A DNA stretch of 10,064 nt, from contig CAMDMH010000069.1 of the NCBI GenBank assembly GCA_945901835.1, positions 1-10,064 on the forward strand. The letters are read 5' to 3'. Both the position numbers and the translations under genes were made by a program. The notes beneath the pieces are model-generated. The model was not told the DNA's origin, searched no databases, and worked only from the letters and a program-made list of their open reading frames with translations. Shown one piece after another: positions 1 through 6,110 of this stretch. Each line of letters starts with the position of its first letter. The stretch's first letter is position 1. Origin of the DNA: Devosia equisanguinis. Its GTDB lineage: Bacteria; Pseudomonadota; Alphaproteobacteria; Rhizobiales; Hyphomicrobiaceae.

Positions 1-135
1 CGAGCCGGCGCCGAAGGGTAGCACGAACTTCACCGAACGCTGCGGCCAGTTCTGAGCGCTGGTGGCTGTCGATCCGATCGCTACACACAGCACTGCCGAA
101 ACGGCGCCGAGCACCCGTGCGCGCGTGATCTTCAT
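1..135 (-). CDS. Bug/TctC-family periplasmic substrate-binding protein, N-terminal part (cut by window edge)
   Basis: Forty-five codons are visible, reading leftward from an ATG at 135 to the edge without a stop. The product starts MKITRAR, has a hydrophobic core (about residues 8-21) and an SAQ-type cleavage region near residue 27. It then reads NWPQRSVKFVLPFGAGS, the usual start of a mature Bug/TctC receptor (W-P-x-x-x-V-x-x-V-x-P-F-x-x-G). These periplasmic proteins bind carboxylates and aromatic acids, often for tripartite tricarboxylate transporters. A purine-rich Shine-Dalgarno (GGGAGAGGAA) lies 5 bases upstream of the ATG. It is the last visible gene of the minus-strand cluster, 59 bases after the dehydrogenase gene, so it may supply the pathway substrate. 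The ligand-binding part is outside the window, so substrate is unknown. Confidence 0.8.
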   Translation of the reverse strand, partial: MKITRARVLGAVSAVLCVAIGSTATSAQNWPQRSVKFVLPFGAGS

Positions 136-167
136 CGAACTTCCTCTCCCTTTTTGTTAGGTTCTTC

Positions 168-199
168 GTCGGGTCGCGCTGCGCGTGAAGCGCCCTACG
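168..199. repeat. Degenerate REP-like palindrome overlapping the dehydrogenase stop codon
   Basis: This 32-base stretch aligns without gaps to the REP at 2846-2877, matching at about 23 of 32 positions. Shared parts include GGGTCGCGCT, the TGA in the middle and the terminal CCTACG. The CTA of that invariant end, read on the minus strand, is the TAG stop of the dehydrogenase gene. The outer stem is partly decayed, so I call it a remnant. Confidence 0.5.
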
Positions 200-1235
200 A
201 GCGCTTCTTTCCTGACTTTGCCGCGCCGCCCGGCACCGTGATCGGATCGACCTTCACGGGCCGGTTCTCGGCAACCGATTTTGTGATCGCCTCGAGCGTA
301 GCGGCATTAGCGATCTTCTGTTCGTCGGTGAACATGTACGTGCCCTCGCCCTGCGATGCCCGCGCGAACGTTTCGAGGTTCAGGCGAACCGTATCCTCCC
401 ACTGATACTCCTGACTCCACTTGCGCCCGTCACGCCATTCCACGCGAAGCCGCGAAGCGCCTGGCGTATCGGGATGCGTGTCGTACACGACATCCGCCCA
501 ACCCTCCGAGCCATAGACCAGATACGTGATGCGGTGGTGCGTCACGAGGATCGCGTTGATGTAGCTCGTCACGCCGCTCTGGTGGCGAAGAAGCGCCGAC
601 ACGACGTCGCCGTTGTCCTTGTAGGCGACCCGCGCGGATGTCATCGCATAGGCTTCCGCGACCGGTCCGAACAGATCGATGAACGCATCCGACAGATGGA
701 TGCCCATCGCCGTCATGCCGGCCGCCGGCGCATCCTTCGGCGATGTCCGCCAATCGCCTTGCGGAACGTTCGCGAGCTTGTCGTGATTGAAGCAAGCTTC
801 CGCGTGCATGATCGTGCCGAGTTCTCCCGACTTCACGATCCGCCGCAGCTCCGTCATGGCAGGCTCGTAGCGCCGCTCGTGCCCGATGCCGAGAGACACG
901 CCGGCCGCCTTGCAGGCTGCAACGGAAGATTCCGCATCCACCCGCGTCAATGCCAGCGGCTTCTCGCAGAACACGTGTTTGCCGGCCTTCGCCGCCGCCG
1001 CGATCTGCGACGTATGCATCGAATGCGGCGTCGCGAGCAGCACCGCCTCGACGTCCTTGGAGGCCAGCGCCGCCTCGAAACTCGAGGCATATGGCACGTC
1101 GTGCTCGCGCGCGAAACTCTCCAGCTCCGTATTCTGATCAACGGCCAGCACCAGCCTGATGTAGCGCGAGCCCTTGGTTCGACGGATGATGTGCTTTCCC
1201 CACCATCCCATGCCGATCACGGCGGCTTTCAGCAT
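195..1235 (-). CDS. Gfo/Idh/MocA-family NAD(P)-dependent oxidoreductase
   Basis: 346 residues. The N-terminal Rossmann fold has the dinucleotide motif G8-M-G-W-W-G13, an acidic residue at the end of strand 2 (AVDQN, D33), the family signature E91-K-P, and an H180-L-S-D segment where the family carries its catalytic His. Residues from about 125 onward form the C-terminal alpha/beta substrate domain. The start is set at the second in-frame ATG (1235), which has a strong GGAGG seven bases upstream; an ATG six codons earlier (1253) lacks one. Members oxidise sugars, inositols and ring-cleavage or dihydrodiol intermediates. LigC and phthalate dihydrodiol dehydrogenase belong here, which suits a gene next to an aromatic hydroxylase and an extradiol dioxygenase. 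It follows the iron-sulfur subunit gene on the same strand, separated by a REP element. The substrate is inferred from context only. Confidence 0.88.
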   Translation of the reverse strand: MLKAAVIGMGWWGKHIIRRTKGSRYIRLVLAVDQNTELESFAREHDVPYASSFEAALASKDVEAVLLATPHSMHTSQIAAAAKAGKHVFCEKPLALTRVDAESSVAACKAAGVSLGIGHERRYEPAMTELRRIVKSGELGTIMHAEACFNHDKLANVPQGDWRTSPKDAPAAGMTAMGIHLSDAFIDLFGPVAEAYAMTSARVAYKDNGDVVSALLRHQSGVTSYINAILVTHHRITYLVYGSEGWADVVYDTHPDTPGASRLRVEWRDGRKWSQEYQWEDTVRLNLETFARASQGEGTYMFTDEQKIANAATLEAITKSVAENRPVKVDPITVPGGAAKSGKKRS

Positions 1236-1242
1236 TCGTTTT

Positions 1243-1247
1243 CCTCC
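1243..1247 (-). promoter_or_regulatory. Shine-Dalgarno that fixes the dehydrogenase start
   Basis: On the minus strand GGAGGAAAA precedes the ATG at 1235 with a seven-base spacer. This favours that ATG over the one at 1253, which adds only MYGGKR before the conserved Rossmann strand. Confidence 0.75.
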
Positions 1248-1257
1248 GTACATTCTT

Positions 1258-1348
1258 CGTAGGTTGGGTCAAGCGGAGCGCGACCCAACATTCAACGGCC
1301 TACGCTGCACATCGGGTCGCGGGCGAAACGCCGTTGAACCAACCTACG
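1258..1348. repeat. REPIN-like element: REP hairpin plus an inverted partner
   Basis: A REP hairpin (GTTGGGTC at 1263-1270 against GACCCAAC at 1282-1289, 11-base loop) lies inside a larger symmetric element. The ends CGTAGGTTGG (1258-1267) and CCAACCTACG (1339-1348) are perfect inverted copies, and TTCAACGG (1291-1298) pairs with CCGTTGAA (1331-1338). It fills nearly all of the gap between the iron-sulfur subunit stop (1350) and the dehydrogenase gene. The transcript could form a stable structure affecting mRNA processing or downstream expression, but there is no T-tract for a classical terminator. Confidence 0.8.
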
Positions 1349-1349
1349 A

Positions 1350-2186
1350 CTAAATCCTGATCTCACCGAGGTTGACGCTCACGCCGAGCGTCACGCTCTT
1401 CGTCGCCCGCCGCCCCGCGTGTACGATATCGACGGTGTATTCGCCCGATCCTTCCGGCAGACGGTCGAGTTTGAAATCACCGTAGTTGTCGGTCGACACC
1501 TTGGCGATTTCGTTGCCGTCCTTCATCAGCCTCACGACCGCGCCATCCACGCAATCGACGACGCCGCCTTTCTCCTCGGAAACCGAGCCGCCGATGAACG
1601 CGGTCGTATAACGCCAGAGGTTCTTGTAGTAGACGCGAGGCTTCGTGCCATGCTCGGGATTCATCACCTCGAGCTTTTCCGCCTTCACCTTCTGCGTCAT
1701 CTCCTCGTCGTCGAGCTTCACCACCTGCATCGCCGCCGTCGGGCAAGATTGCGCGCCGCGCGTCTTCTCCCAGCCGCCATCGAGCAGATGCGCATCGAAC
1801 GGCCATGCTTGCGGCAGCGACAATTCCTCGTTCCACCAGATGTGACCGTAGGGACAGGCATCGACGAGCTGCTTCTGGCCCTTGGCCTTGACGGGATCGA
1901 TGATCACGATCCCGTCGTCGCGCTTGGTGATCGCGCCACCCGTCGCCTTCTTCATGCACGGCGCGTCGTCGCAGTGGTTGCACATCGTCGGCACGAACGC
2001 GATGTCGATCATCGGAACCTGTCCGCGCTCCTTGGTCAGGATGCGCAACCAGTTGTGCCCGTTGCGCGGCATCGGCGCCGACACGCCCGGCCATTCGTTG
2101 CCGACGTATTCGTCCATCGTCGCCAGCGTGCACAGATTGCAGTTCGTGCACTCGGCCACGTCGATGATGAGATTGTATTTGGACAT
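1350..2186 (-). CDS. Iron-sulfur (small) subunit of a transhydroxylase / resorcinol hydroxylase-type molybdoenzyme
   Basis: 278 residues, close to the 274 of the Pelobacter acidigallici transhydroxylase small subunit. Residues 1-160 form the ferredoxin-like electron-transfer domain, with C13-x2-C16-x2-C19, C69-x2-C72-x4-C77, C111-P and C148-P. The segment TKPRVYYKNLWRY (about 181-193) matches the Pelobacter protein as I remember it. Residues about 195-278 form the extra beta-barrel (transthyretin/Cna-B-like) domain typical of this subfamily. Only eight cysteines sit in cluster positions, enough for two [4Fe-4S] clusters instead of three. No signal peptide is visible, so it is probably cytoplasmic. 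It pairs with the large subunit encoded upstream, from which it is separated by a RAYT cassette. The ATG at 2186 has only a weak purine tract (AGAGAGA) upstream. The exact aromatic substrate cannot be told. Confidence 0.9.
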   Translation of the reverse strand: MSKYNLIIDVAECTNCNLCTLATMDEYVGNEWPGVSAPMPRNGHNWLRILTKERGQVPMIDIAFVPTMCNHCDDAPCMKKATGGAITKRDDGIVIIDPVKAKGQKQLVDACPYGHIWWNEELSLPQAWPFDAHLLDGGWEKTRGAQSCPTAAMQVVKLDDEEMTQKVKAEKLEVMNPEHGTKPRVYYKNLWRYTTAFIGGSVSEEKGGVVDCVDGAVVRLMKDGNEIAKVSTDNYGDFKLDRLPEGSGEYTVDIVHAGRRATKSVTLGVSVNLGEIRI

Positions 2187-2209
2187 TTGTACTTTGTCTC
2201 TCTTTACGC

Positions 2210-2246
2210 CGTAGGCTGGGTCAAGCGCAGCGCGACCCAGCTTTCC
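2210..2246. repeat. REP palindrome, left flank of RAYT
   Basis: The sequence begins CGTAGG and forms a hairpin from GCTGGGTC (2215-2222) and GACCCAGC (2234-2241) around an 11-base loop, ending CTTTCC. It lies between the RAYT stop and the iron-sulfur subunit start, ending 24 bases before that ATG, so the hairpin would sit in the leader just ahead of a weak ribosome site. Confidence 0.85.
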
Positions 2247-2270
2247 GGATGCTACGTTTGTGTGGTGTCC

Positions 2271-2822
2271 TCATTCGAAAGACCTATCCCACTCGGGCAA
2301 CTGCGGCTTCTCATCTGAGCCCCAACCCGCCTCATAAACGCCCTCGGCAACCCATGCTGCAAATGACGAATGCGGCCAATTCTTCGGCGCATCTGCCAGC
2401 CCATGATGCACCGGATTGAGATGAATGTAGTCAAGATGAGGGCCTAAATCCTCGTCGTCTCTGATCAGATGCTCCCAGTACCGGCGTTGCCACAGTGCCT
2501 GCTCGCCCTTGGCGAGGCGCGATGCGTTGGGATTGGTGGGTCCGTGCCGCTTCACCCAGGCCTTAGTGAAGCGTTCTTTTATCAAGCGCCACCGCGTCGG
2601 ATAATCCGCGTCATGCGATGGTAGCTGCCACAAAGCATGTAGATGGGCGGGCAAAACGACTAGCGCTGCGAGTTCGAATGGATGGCGCTCTTGTACGGTC
2701 GCAATCGAGGAAGAAAGCAATTCGACAGTCTCCGCTTCAAGGAACAACTTTCGCCGTTCATGAGTAACTAACGTGAAGAAGTAGGATGCACCTTGTTCTC
2801 TCAGGCGTTTATACTTCCTCAT
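2271..2822 (-). CDS. REP-associated tyrosine transposase (RAYT, IS200/TnpA-REP-like Y1 family)
   Basis: 183 residues. The HUH nuclease motif is H60-L-H62, in the segment LVVLPAHLHALW. The probable nucleophile is Y132 in DYIHLNPVHHG, followed by WPHSSF; these are the two hallmark blocks of the family. The family cuts and joins single-stranded REP hairpins in Escherichia coli and probably disperses REP/REPIN sequences. Here the gene is flanked by inverted REPs and reads in the same direction as the molybdoenzyme genes on both sides. Its ribosome site is poor (AGG directly before the ATG), so translation may be weak. All key residues are present and there is no frameshift, so it looks intact. 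Its base composition is less GC-rich than its neighbours. Confidence 0.93.
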   Translation of the reverse strand: MRKYKRLREQGASYFFTLVTHERRKLFLEAETVELLSSSIATVQERHPFELAALVVLPAHLHALWQLPSHDADYPTRWRLIKERFTKAWVKRHGPTNPNASRLAKGEQALWQRRYWEHLIRDDEDLGPHLDYIHLNPVHHGLADAPKNWPHSSFAAWVAEGVYEAGWGSDEKPQLPEWDRSFE

Positions 2823-2840
2823 CCTAGATACCCTGCGCCG

Positions 2841-2877
2841 GGAAAGCTGGGTCGCGCTACGCTTGACCCAGCCTACG
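2841..2877. repeat. REP palindrome, right flank of RAYT (inverted copy)
   Basis: Reverse complement of 2210-2246 with a single mismatch. The hairpin arms are GCTGGGTC (2846-2853) and GACCCAGC (2865-2872), followed by CTACG. It lies between the large-subunit stop (2904) and the RAYT start (2822), so it is transcribed immediately after the large-subunit message. Confidence 0.85.
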
Positions 2878-2903
2878 TAAGCCGTCTCGTGAAAGGGAAT
2901 TTA

Positions 2904-5900
2904 CTACTTCGCCGGCACCAATTGCGCTGCCTTCAACTTGTCCCGGCGCTCCATCTTCGCGAACGTCTCGGACATATGATCGGTCTTGCCGTCCCACTTC
3001 TCGACCTGCACGAGCGAATTCGCGCCGGCCAGCGAATGCGTCGTCTTCGTCTGCGTCTTCTCCGGCGTCAGCAGATTGAGACAACCGCCGCGATCGATCG
3101 ACTTTCCGGGCTCGCCCATCGGATCATAGACCGCGCAGCTCTCGTAGCCGTGGCACACGCCGCCCGGCAGCCGCTCCGTCAACCACGCCGCACAGACAAC
3201 CGCGCCGCGATCGTTGAACACCTTCACCAGATCACCGTGCTTGATGCCGCGGGAAGCCGCGTCTTCCCGGTTGAGCCGCAGCGTCCAGTAGTAGTAGCCG
3301 TCCACCAGCATCCGGTGTTCCGGGATGTTGTTGAGGAACGACTTCTTGCCGTCGCCCTGCGTGTGGAAGCTGTACTTCGAGTGCGGCGTCAGAAGCTGCA
3401 GCGGGAACTTCTCGAACATCTCGCCCGAATGCGGCCCTTCCCATGACGGCTCGTACTTCACGATCGGCGGCCGCTCAGGATCGTGGAAGCGCTTCAGGCT
3501 GTTGCACTCGAACTCGAGCTTGCCCGATTGCGTCTGCAGCCCCTTGAGGTACTCCTCCGAGTAGTCGGACGGCAGCGGGTGCGCCTCCGGCACGTCCTTC
3601 TTGCGGTTCTCCCAGAACCAGCGGAACGACACCGGCGCGCGCAGCTTTTCCTTCTCCGCCGGAACGACGTAGTAGCCACGCTTGACGAAGTCCTTCCAGG
3701 AAATCACCTCGGGCAAGTCGGACCCCTCGAAGTGGCGCCGCACCCAGTCGATCTCGTTCACGCCCTCGTTGAAATAGTTGGCGAGCCCGAGGCGCTTGGC
3801 GACCTCGGTGAAGATCCAGTAGTCGGACTTCGATTCGCCCAGCGGCTCGATAGCCGGCGCCTGGAAGATGATGACGCGATGGTTGAGCTGCTGCTGGCCG
3901 TGATGGCCATAGCCGCCGAGCCCCGCCCACTCCGAGATGTCGACGCGCTCGAAGTTCGTGCACGCGGGGAAGATGATGTCGGCGAACTTCGCCTCGCCCT
4001 CGAACCAGATCGACTGGTTGACGACGAACTCGAGGTTCTCCGACTGATACATCCGCACGTGACGGTTGGTGTTGTTCATCGTGCCGATGATCGAGCCGCC
4101 GTACTTGTAGAGCATCTTTACAGGCGAGTGCCCGGCGGCCGGGTAGGTGAACTTGCCGAACTGGTGTTCGATCGACTTGCCGACCCAGCGATAGCCCTCC
4201 GCCTTGCCGTCCGCGATCGCCTCCGGCATCCAGATGCGCGGGATCTGCTGGCTGTTCGAGCTCATCGTCGGCAGCTGCGGCATGCGCTGATAGAGCTCCA
4301 CCGGCATCGCAGTCTGCTCGATATCGCCGGACATGCCGCCTTCGGAGTAGCCCGGGAAGTAGAAATTGAAATCGACCGGCGTGCCCCACTGCAGATTGCC
4401 CATGTTGACGCCGGGCTTGCCGAGCCCCTGCATCGCGACGAGACACACCATCACGCGCGCCCACTGGATGCCCGTCTGATTGCGGCACGCGCCGCCGTGG
4501 CCGTTGCCCCAGCCGCCCGGTGCGAGATAGACGCGCTTTCCACCCCACTCGCGCGCGAGCGCCCGCACTTCGCGAGCCGGTACGCCCGTTTCCTTCTCCT
4601 GCCATTCCGGCGTCTTGGGGATGCCGTCTTCCTTGCCGACGAGATAGTCGCGCCACACGTCGAAACCGACCGTGTGCGTCTCGACGTACTTCTTGTCGTA
4701 GAGCCCTTCCTGAATCCACACGTACGCGATCGCCATCGCCATCGCGACCGACGTCGTCGGCTTTGGCGCGAACCACTTGCCCGGCAGGAACTGCGCACTC
4801 GAATTGTAGTACGGATCGACATGCACGACCTTGATGCCGAGCTTCGGGTCCTTCAGCCACTGGCGGCGAACCGTACCTTCCTGCGCACCATAGGAGCCCG
4901 ACGTCGTCTCGGGATCGGCCGACCAGAACACGACCATGTCGCAGTTCTGCAGGCAGTCCTCGACCGTTCCATACGTTTCCGACTGGCCGACGCGCAGCGT
5001 GTGCCCCCAGTGATGCACGGCGCCCCAGTACCAGCCTTCCCAGCTGTCGGGATTGTGATGCACGCGCGTCATGCCGACCGCGTTGGAAAACCGGAACAGC
5101 GCTGAAAGATAGTAGCCGATATTGCCCCACGTGTGATGCGAGCCGTGGCTGACTGCGATCGAGCCCGGACCATACTCGAGCTTCTGCCGCTTGATCTCGT
5201 TGGCGACGATGTCGAGCGCGGTGTCCCACGAGATCGGCTCGTAGCCCGACTTGCCGCGGTTCTGTGGATTGCGTTCGCCCTTCGGATCGAAGTCGACGCG
5301 CTTCATCGGCGTCAGAAGACGATCAGGCGAATAGACGACCGACTTGTAGTTCTGCCCGTGAGGCGCGAGCGTCGTCCGCCGCGGCGGCGTCCAGTCGTGA
5401 CCGCGTGCGCGGATCGTCCAGGGGCCTGGGTCCCTGTCGTCGAAGTCGATCGGCGTGATGCGCACGATCTTCTTGTCCTTGACGTAGACGAACACCGGCC
5501 CGCCGTTCGTCATGTTGCAGTAGCGCATCGAGCCGTCGGGCATCGCATTGCCCATGTCGAGGCCCAGGGTCTGCGTCAGCATGATCGTCTGCGCGACCCA
5601 GTTGGACAGATCCTCCGATCCCTCGATCGTGATCTTGAAGTCCTTCTGCGCGTTGATCTGGTTCAGCCAGTTGATCGGTGGCGTCAGCAGCTTCGCCGCG
5701 ATCGACGCGTTCTTGAACGCCAGCGTCACATCGGGCCGCTCGTGCTTGCCAGCACCCGACGTCACCTGCCCGTTGTGGAACCGGAACCACCGCCCCGTTT
5801 CCTCGTCGCGAGCCAGCATCTGCAGCACCATGTTGCGCTCTTTGAGGCGCTCCCGGAACTCCGGATAGCGCCGCGCCTTGTAGTTGAGGAGCTGCGACAG

Positions 5901-5942
5901 CCCCCACATGATCGCGGAGAACTTTAGAGTGGCGAAAGACAT
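2904..5942 (-). CDS. Molybdopterin (large) subunit, transhydroxylase / resorcinol hydroxylase type, with N-terminal SCP2-like domain
   Basis: 1012 residues; the Pelobacter transhydroxylase large subunit has 875. Residues about 1-130 look like an SCP2-type domain (WFRF-x2-GQV, then PDVTLAF near 70-76 and KITIEGSEDL near 103-112). The DMSO-reductase-type core follows from about 140. H269, Y277, D299, S300 and W301 have the same spacing as His144, Tyr152, Asp174, Ser175 (Mo ligand) and Trp176 of the Pelobacter enzyme, offset by 125. Molybdopterin-family blocks are VHVDPYYN (373-380), GKPGVNMGNLQWG (508-520) and a C-terminal dinucleotide-binding domain (about 846-960). No N-terminal [4Fe-4S] motif or Tat signal is present, so it is probably cytoplasmic. 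Such enzymes move or add hydroxyl groups on polyphenols without O2. Start: ATG with GGGAGG just upstream. Its partner is the small subunit beyond the RAYT. Substrate unknown. Confidence 0.92.
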   Translation of the reverse strand: MSFATLKFSAIMWGLSQLLNYKARRYPEFRERLKERNMVLQMLARDEETGRWFRFHNGQVTSGAGKHERPDVTLAFKNASIAAKLLTPPINWLNQINAQKDFKITIEGSEDLSNWVAQTIMLTQTLGLDMGNAMPDGSMRYCNMTNGGPVFVYVKDKKIVRITPIDFDDRDPGPWTIRARGHDWTPPRRTTLAPHGQNYKSVVYSPDRLLTPMKRVDFDPKGERNPQNRGKSGYEPISWDTALDIVANEIKRQKLEYGPGSIAVSHGSHHTWGNIGYYLSALFRFSNAVGMTRVHHNPDSWEGWYWGAVHHWGHTLRVGQSETYGTVEDCLQNCDMVVFWSADPETTSGSYGAQEGTVRRQWLKDPKLGIKVVHVDPYYNSSAQFLPGKWFAPKPTTSVAMAMAIAYVWIQEGLYDKKYVETHTVGFDVWRDYLVGKEDGIPKTPEWQEKETGVPAREVRALAREWGGKRVYLAPGGWGNGHGGACRNQTGIQWARVMVCLVAMQGLGKPGVNMGNLQWGTPVDFNFYFPGYSEGGMSGDIEQTAMPVELYQRMPQLPTMSSNSQQIPRIWMPEAIADGKAEGYRWVGKSIEHQFGKFTYPAAGHSPVKMLYKYGGSIIGTMNNTNRHVRMYQSENLEFVVNQSIWFEGEAKFADIIFPACTNFERVDISEWAGLGGYGHHGQQQLNHRVIIFQAPAIEPLGESKSDYWIFTEVAKRLGLANYFNEGVNEIDWVRRHFEGSDLPEVISWKDFVKRGYYVVPAEKEKLRAPVSFRWFWENRKKDVPEAHPLPSDYSEEYLKGLQTQSGKLEFECNSLKRFHDPERPPIVKYEPSWEGPHSGEMFEKFPLQLLTPHSKYSFHTQGDGKKSFLNNIPEHRMLVDGYYYWTLRLNREDAASRGIKHGDLVKVFNDRGAVVCAAWLTERLPGGVCHGYESCAVYDPMGEPGKSIDRGGCLNLLTPEKTQTKTTHSLAGANSLVQVEKWDGKTDHMSETFAKMERRDKLKAAQLVPAK

Positions 5943-6110
5943 GGGGCCTCCCTGAGAGTGGCGCGGGCAGCGACGCGAGAGTTGAGCCTATGCAGGCCCC
6001 GGCGTTCGCATGCCCGGAAAAAAGGAACGTTCGGTAAATTGCGCGCCGAGAGAGAGGGGGTCAAGAGCAACCGCCCCCGAGCAGACGCCTCCGCTTCGGC
6101 GAGCGACACA

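Larger units (their letters stand above)
2210..2877. mobile_element. RAYT cassette bounded by 37-bp inverted REP sequences
   Basis: A REP-associated tyrosine transposase gene is bracketed by 2210-2246 and 2841-2877, which are reverse complements of each other with one mismatch in 37. The unit fits the known RAYT-REP arrangement, where the single-strand nuclease TnpA-REP recognises flanking REP hairpins. It occupies the whole gap between the large and small subunit genes of the molybdoenzyme. Two sampled 60-base lines inside the gene are about 57% and 48% G+C, against about 73% for a line in the large-subunit gene, suggesting separate origin. I see no target duplication and cannot time the arrival. 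Confidence 0.75.

Noticed and set aside
474..1262. Plus-strand open frame opposite the Gfo/Idh gene
   Set aside because: The product is Arg/His-rich with no recognisable fold and lies antisense to a gene with clear Rossmann and EKP motifs.
2210..2877. A classical insertion sequence with target duplication
   Set aside because: The inverted REP ends and RAYT motifs fit a REP-associated element. No direct duplication was seen at the outer borders.
3475..5229. Long open frames on both strands inside the large-subunit gene (for example 584 codons on minus, 540 on plus)
   Set aside because: They are out-of-frame shadows caused by high third-position GC. Their products are Arg-rich and low in complexity, while the molybdopterin frame explains the region fully.
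1350..5942. Assignment as a respiratory DMSO reductase, nitrate reductase or formate dehydrogenase
   Set aside because: There is no Tat signal, no N-terminal [4Fe-4S] motif in the large subunit and no membrane anchor gene. The small subunit carries the C-terminal barrel specific to the transhydroxylase group, and the large subunit has its H/D/S/W spacing.
5943..6110. Possible promoter or terminator between the dioxygenase and large-subunit genes
   Set aside because: A TTGACC (minus strand, 6059-6064) has no convincing -10 partner, and the CGCC/GGCG pairing near 6087-6102 is short with no T-tract. The 168-base gap stays unassigned.
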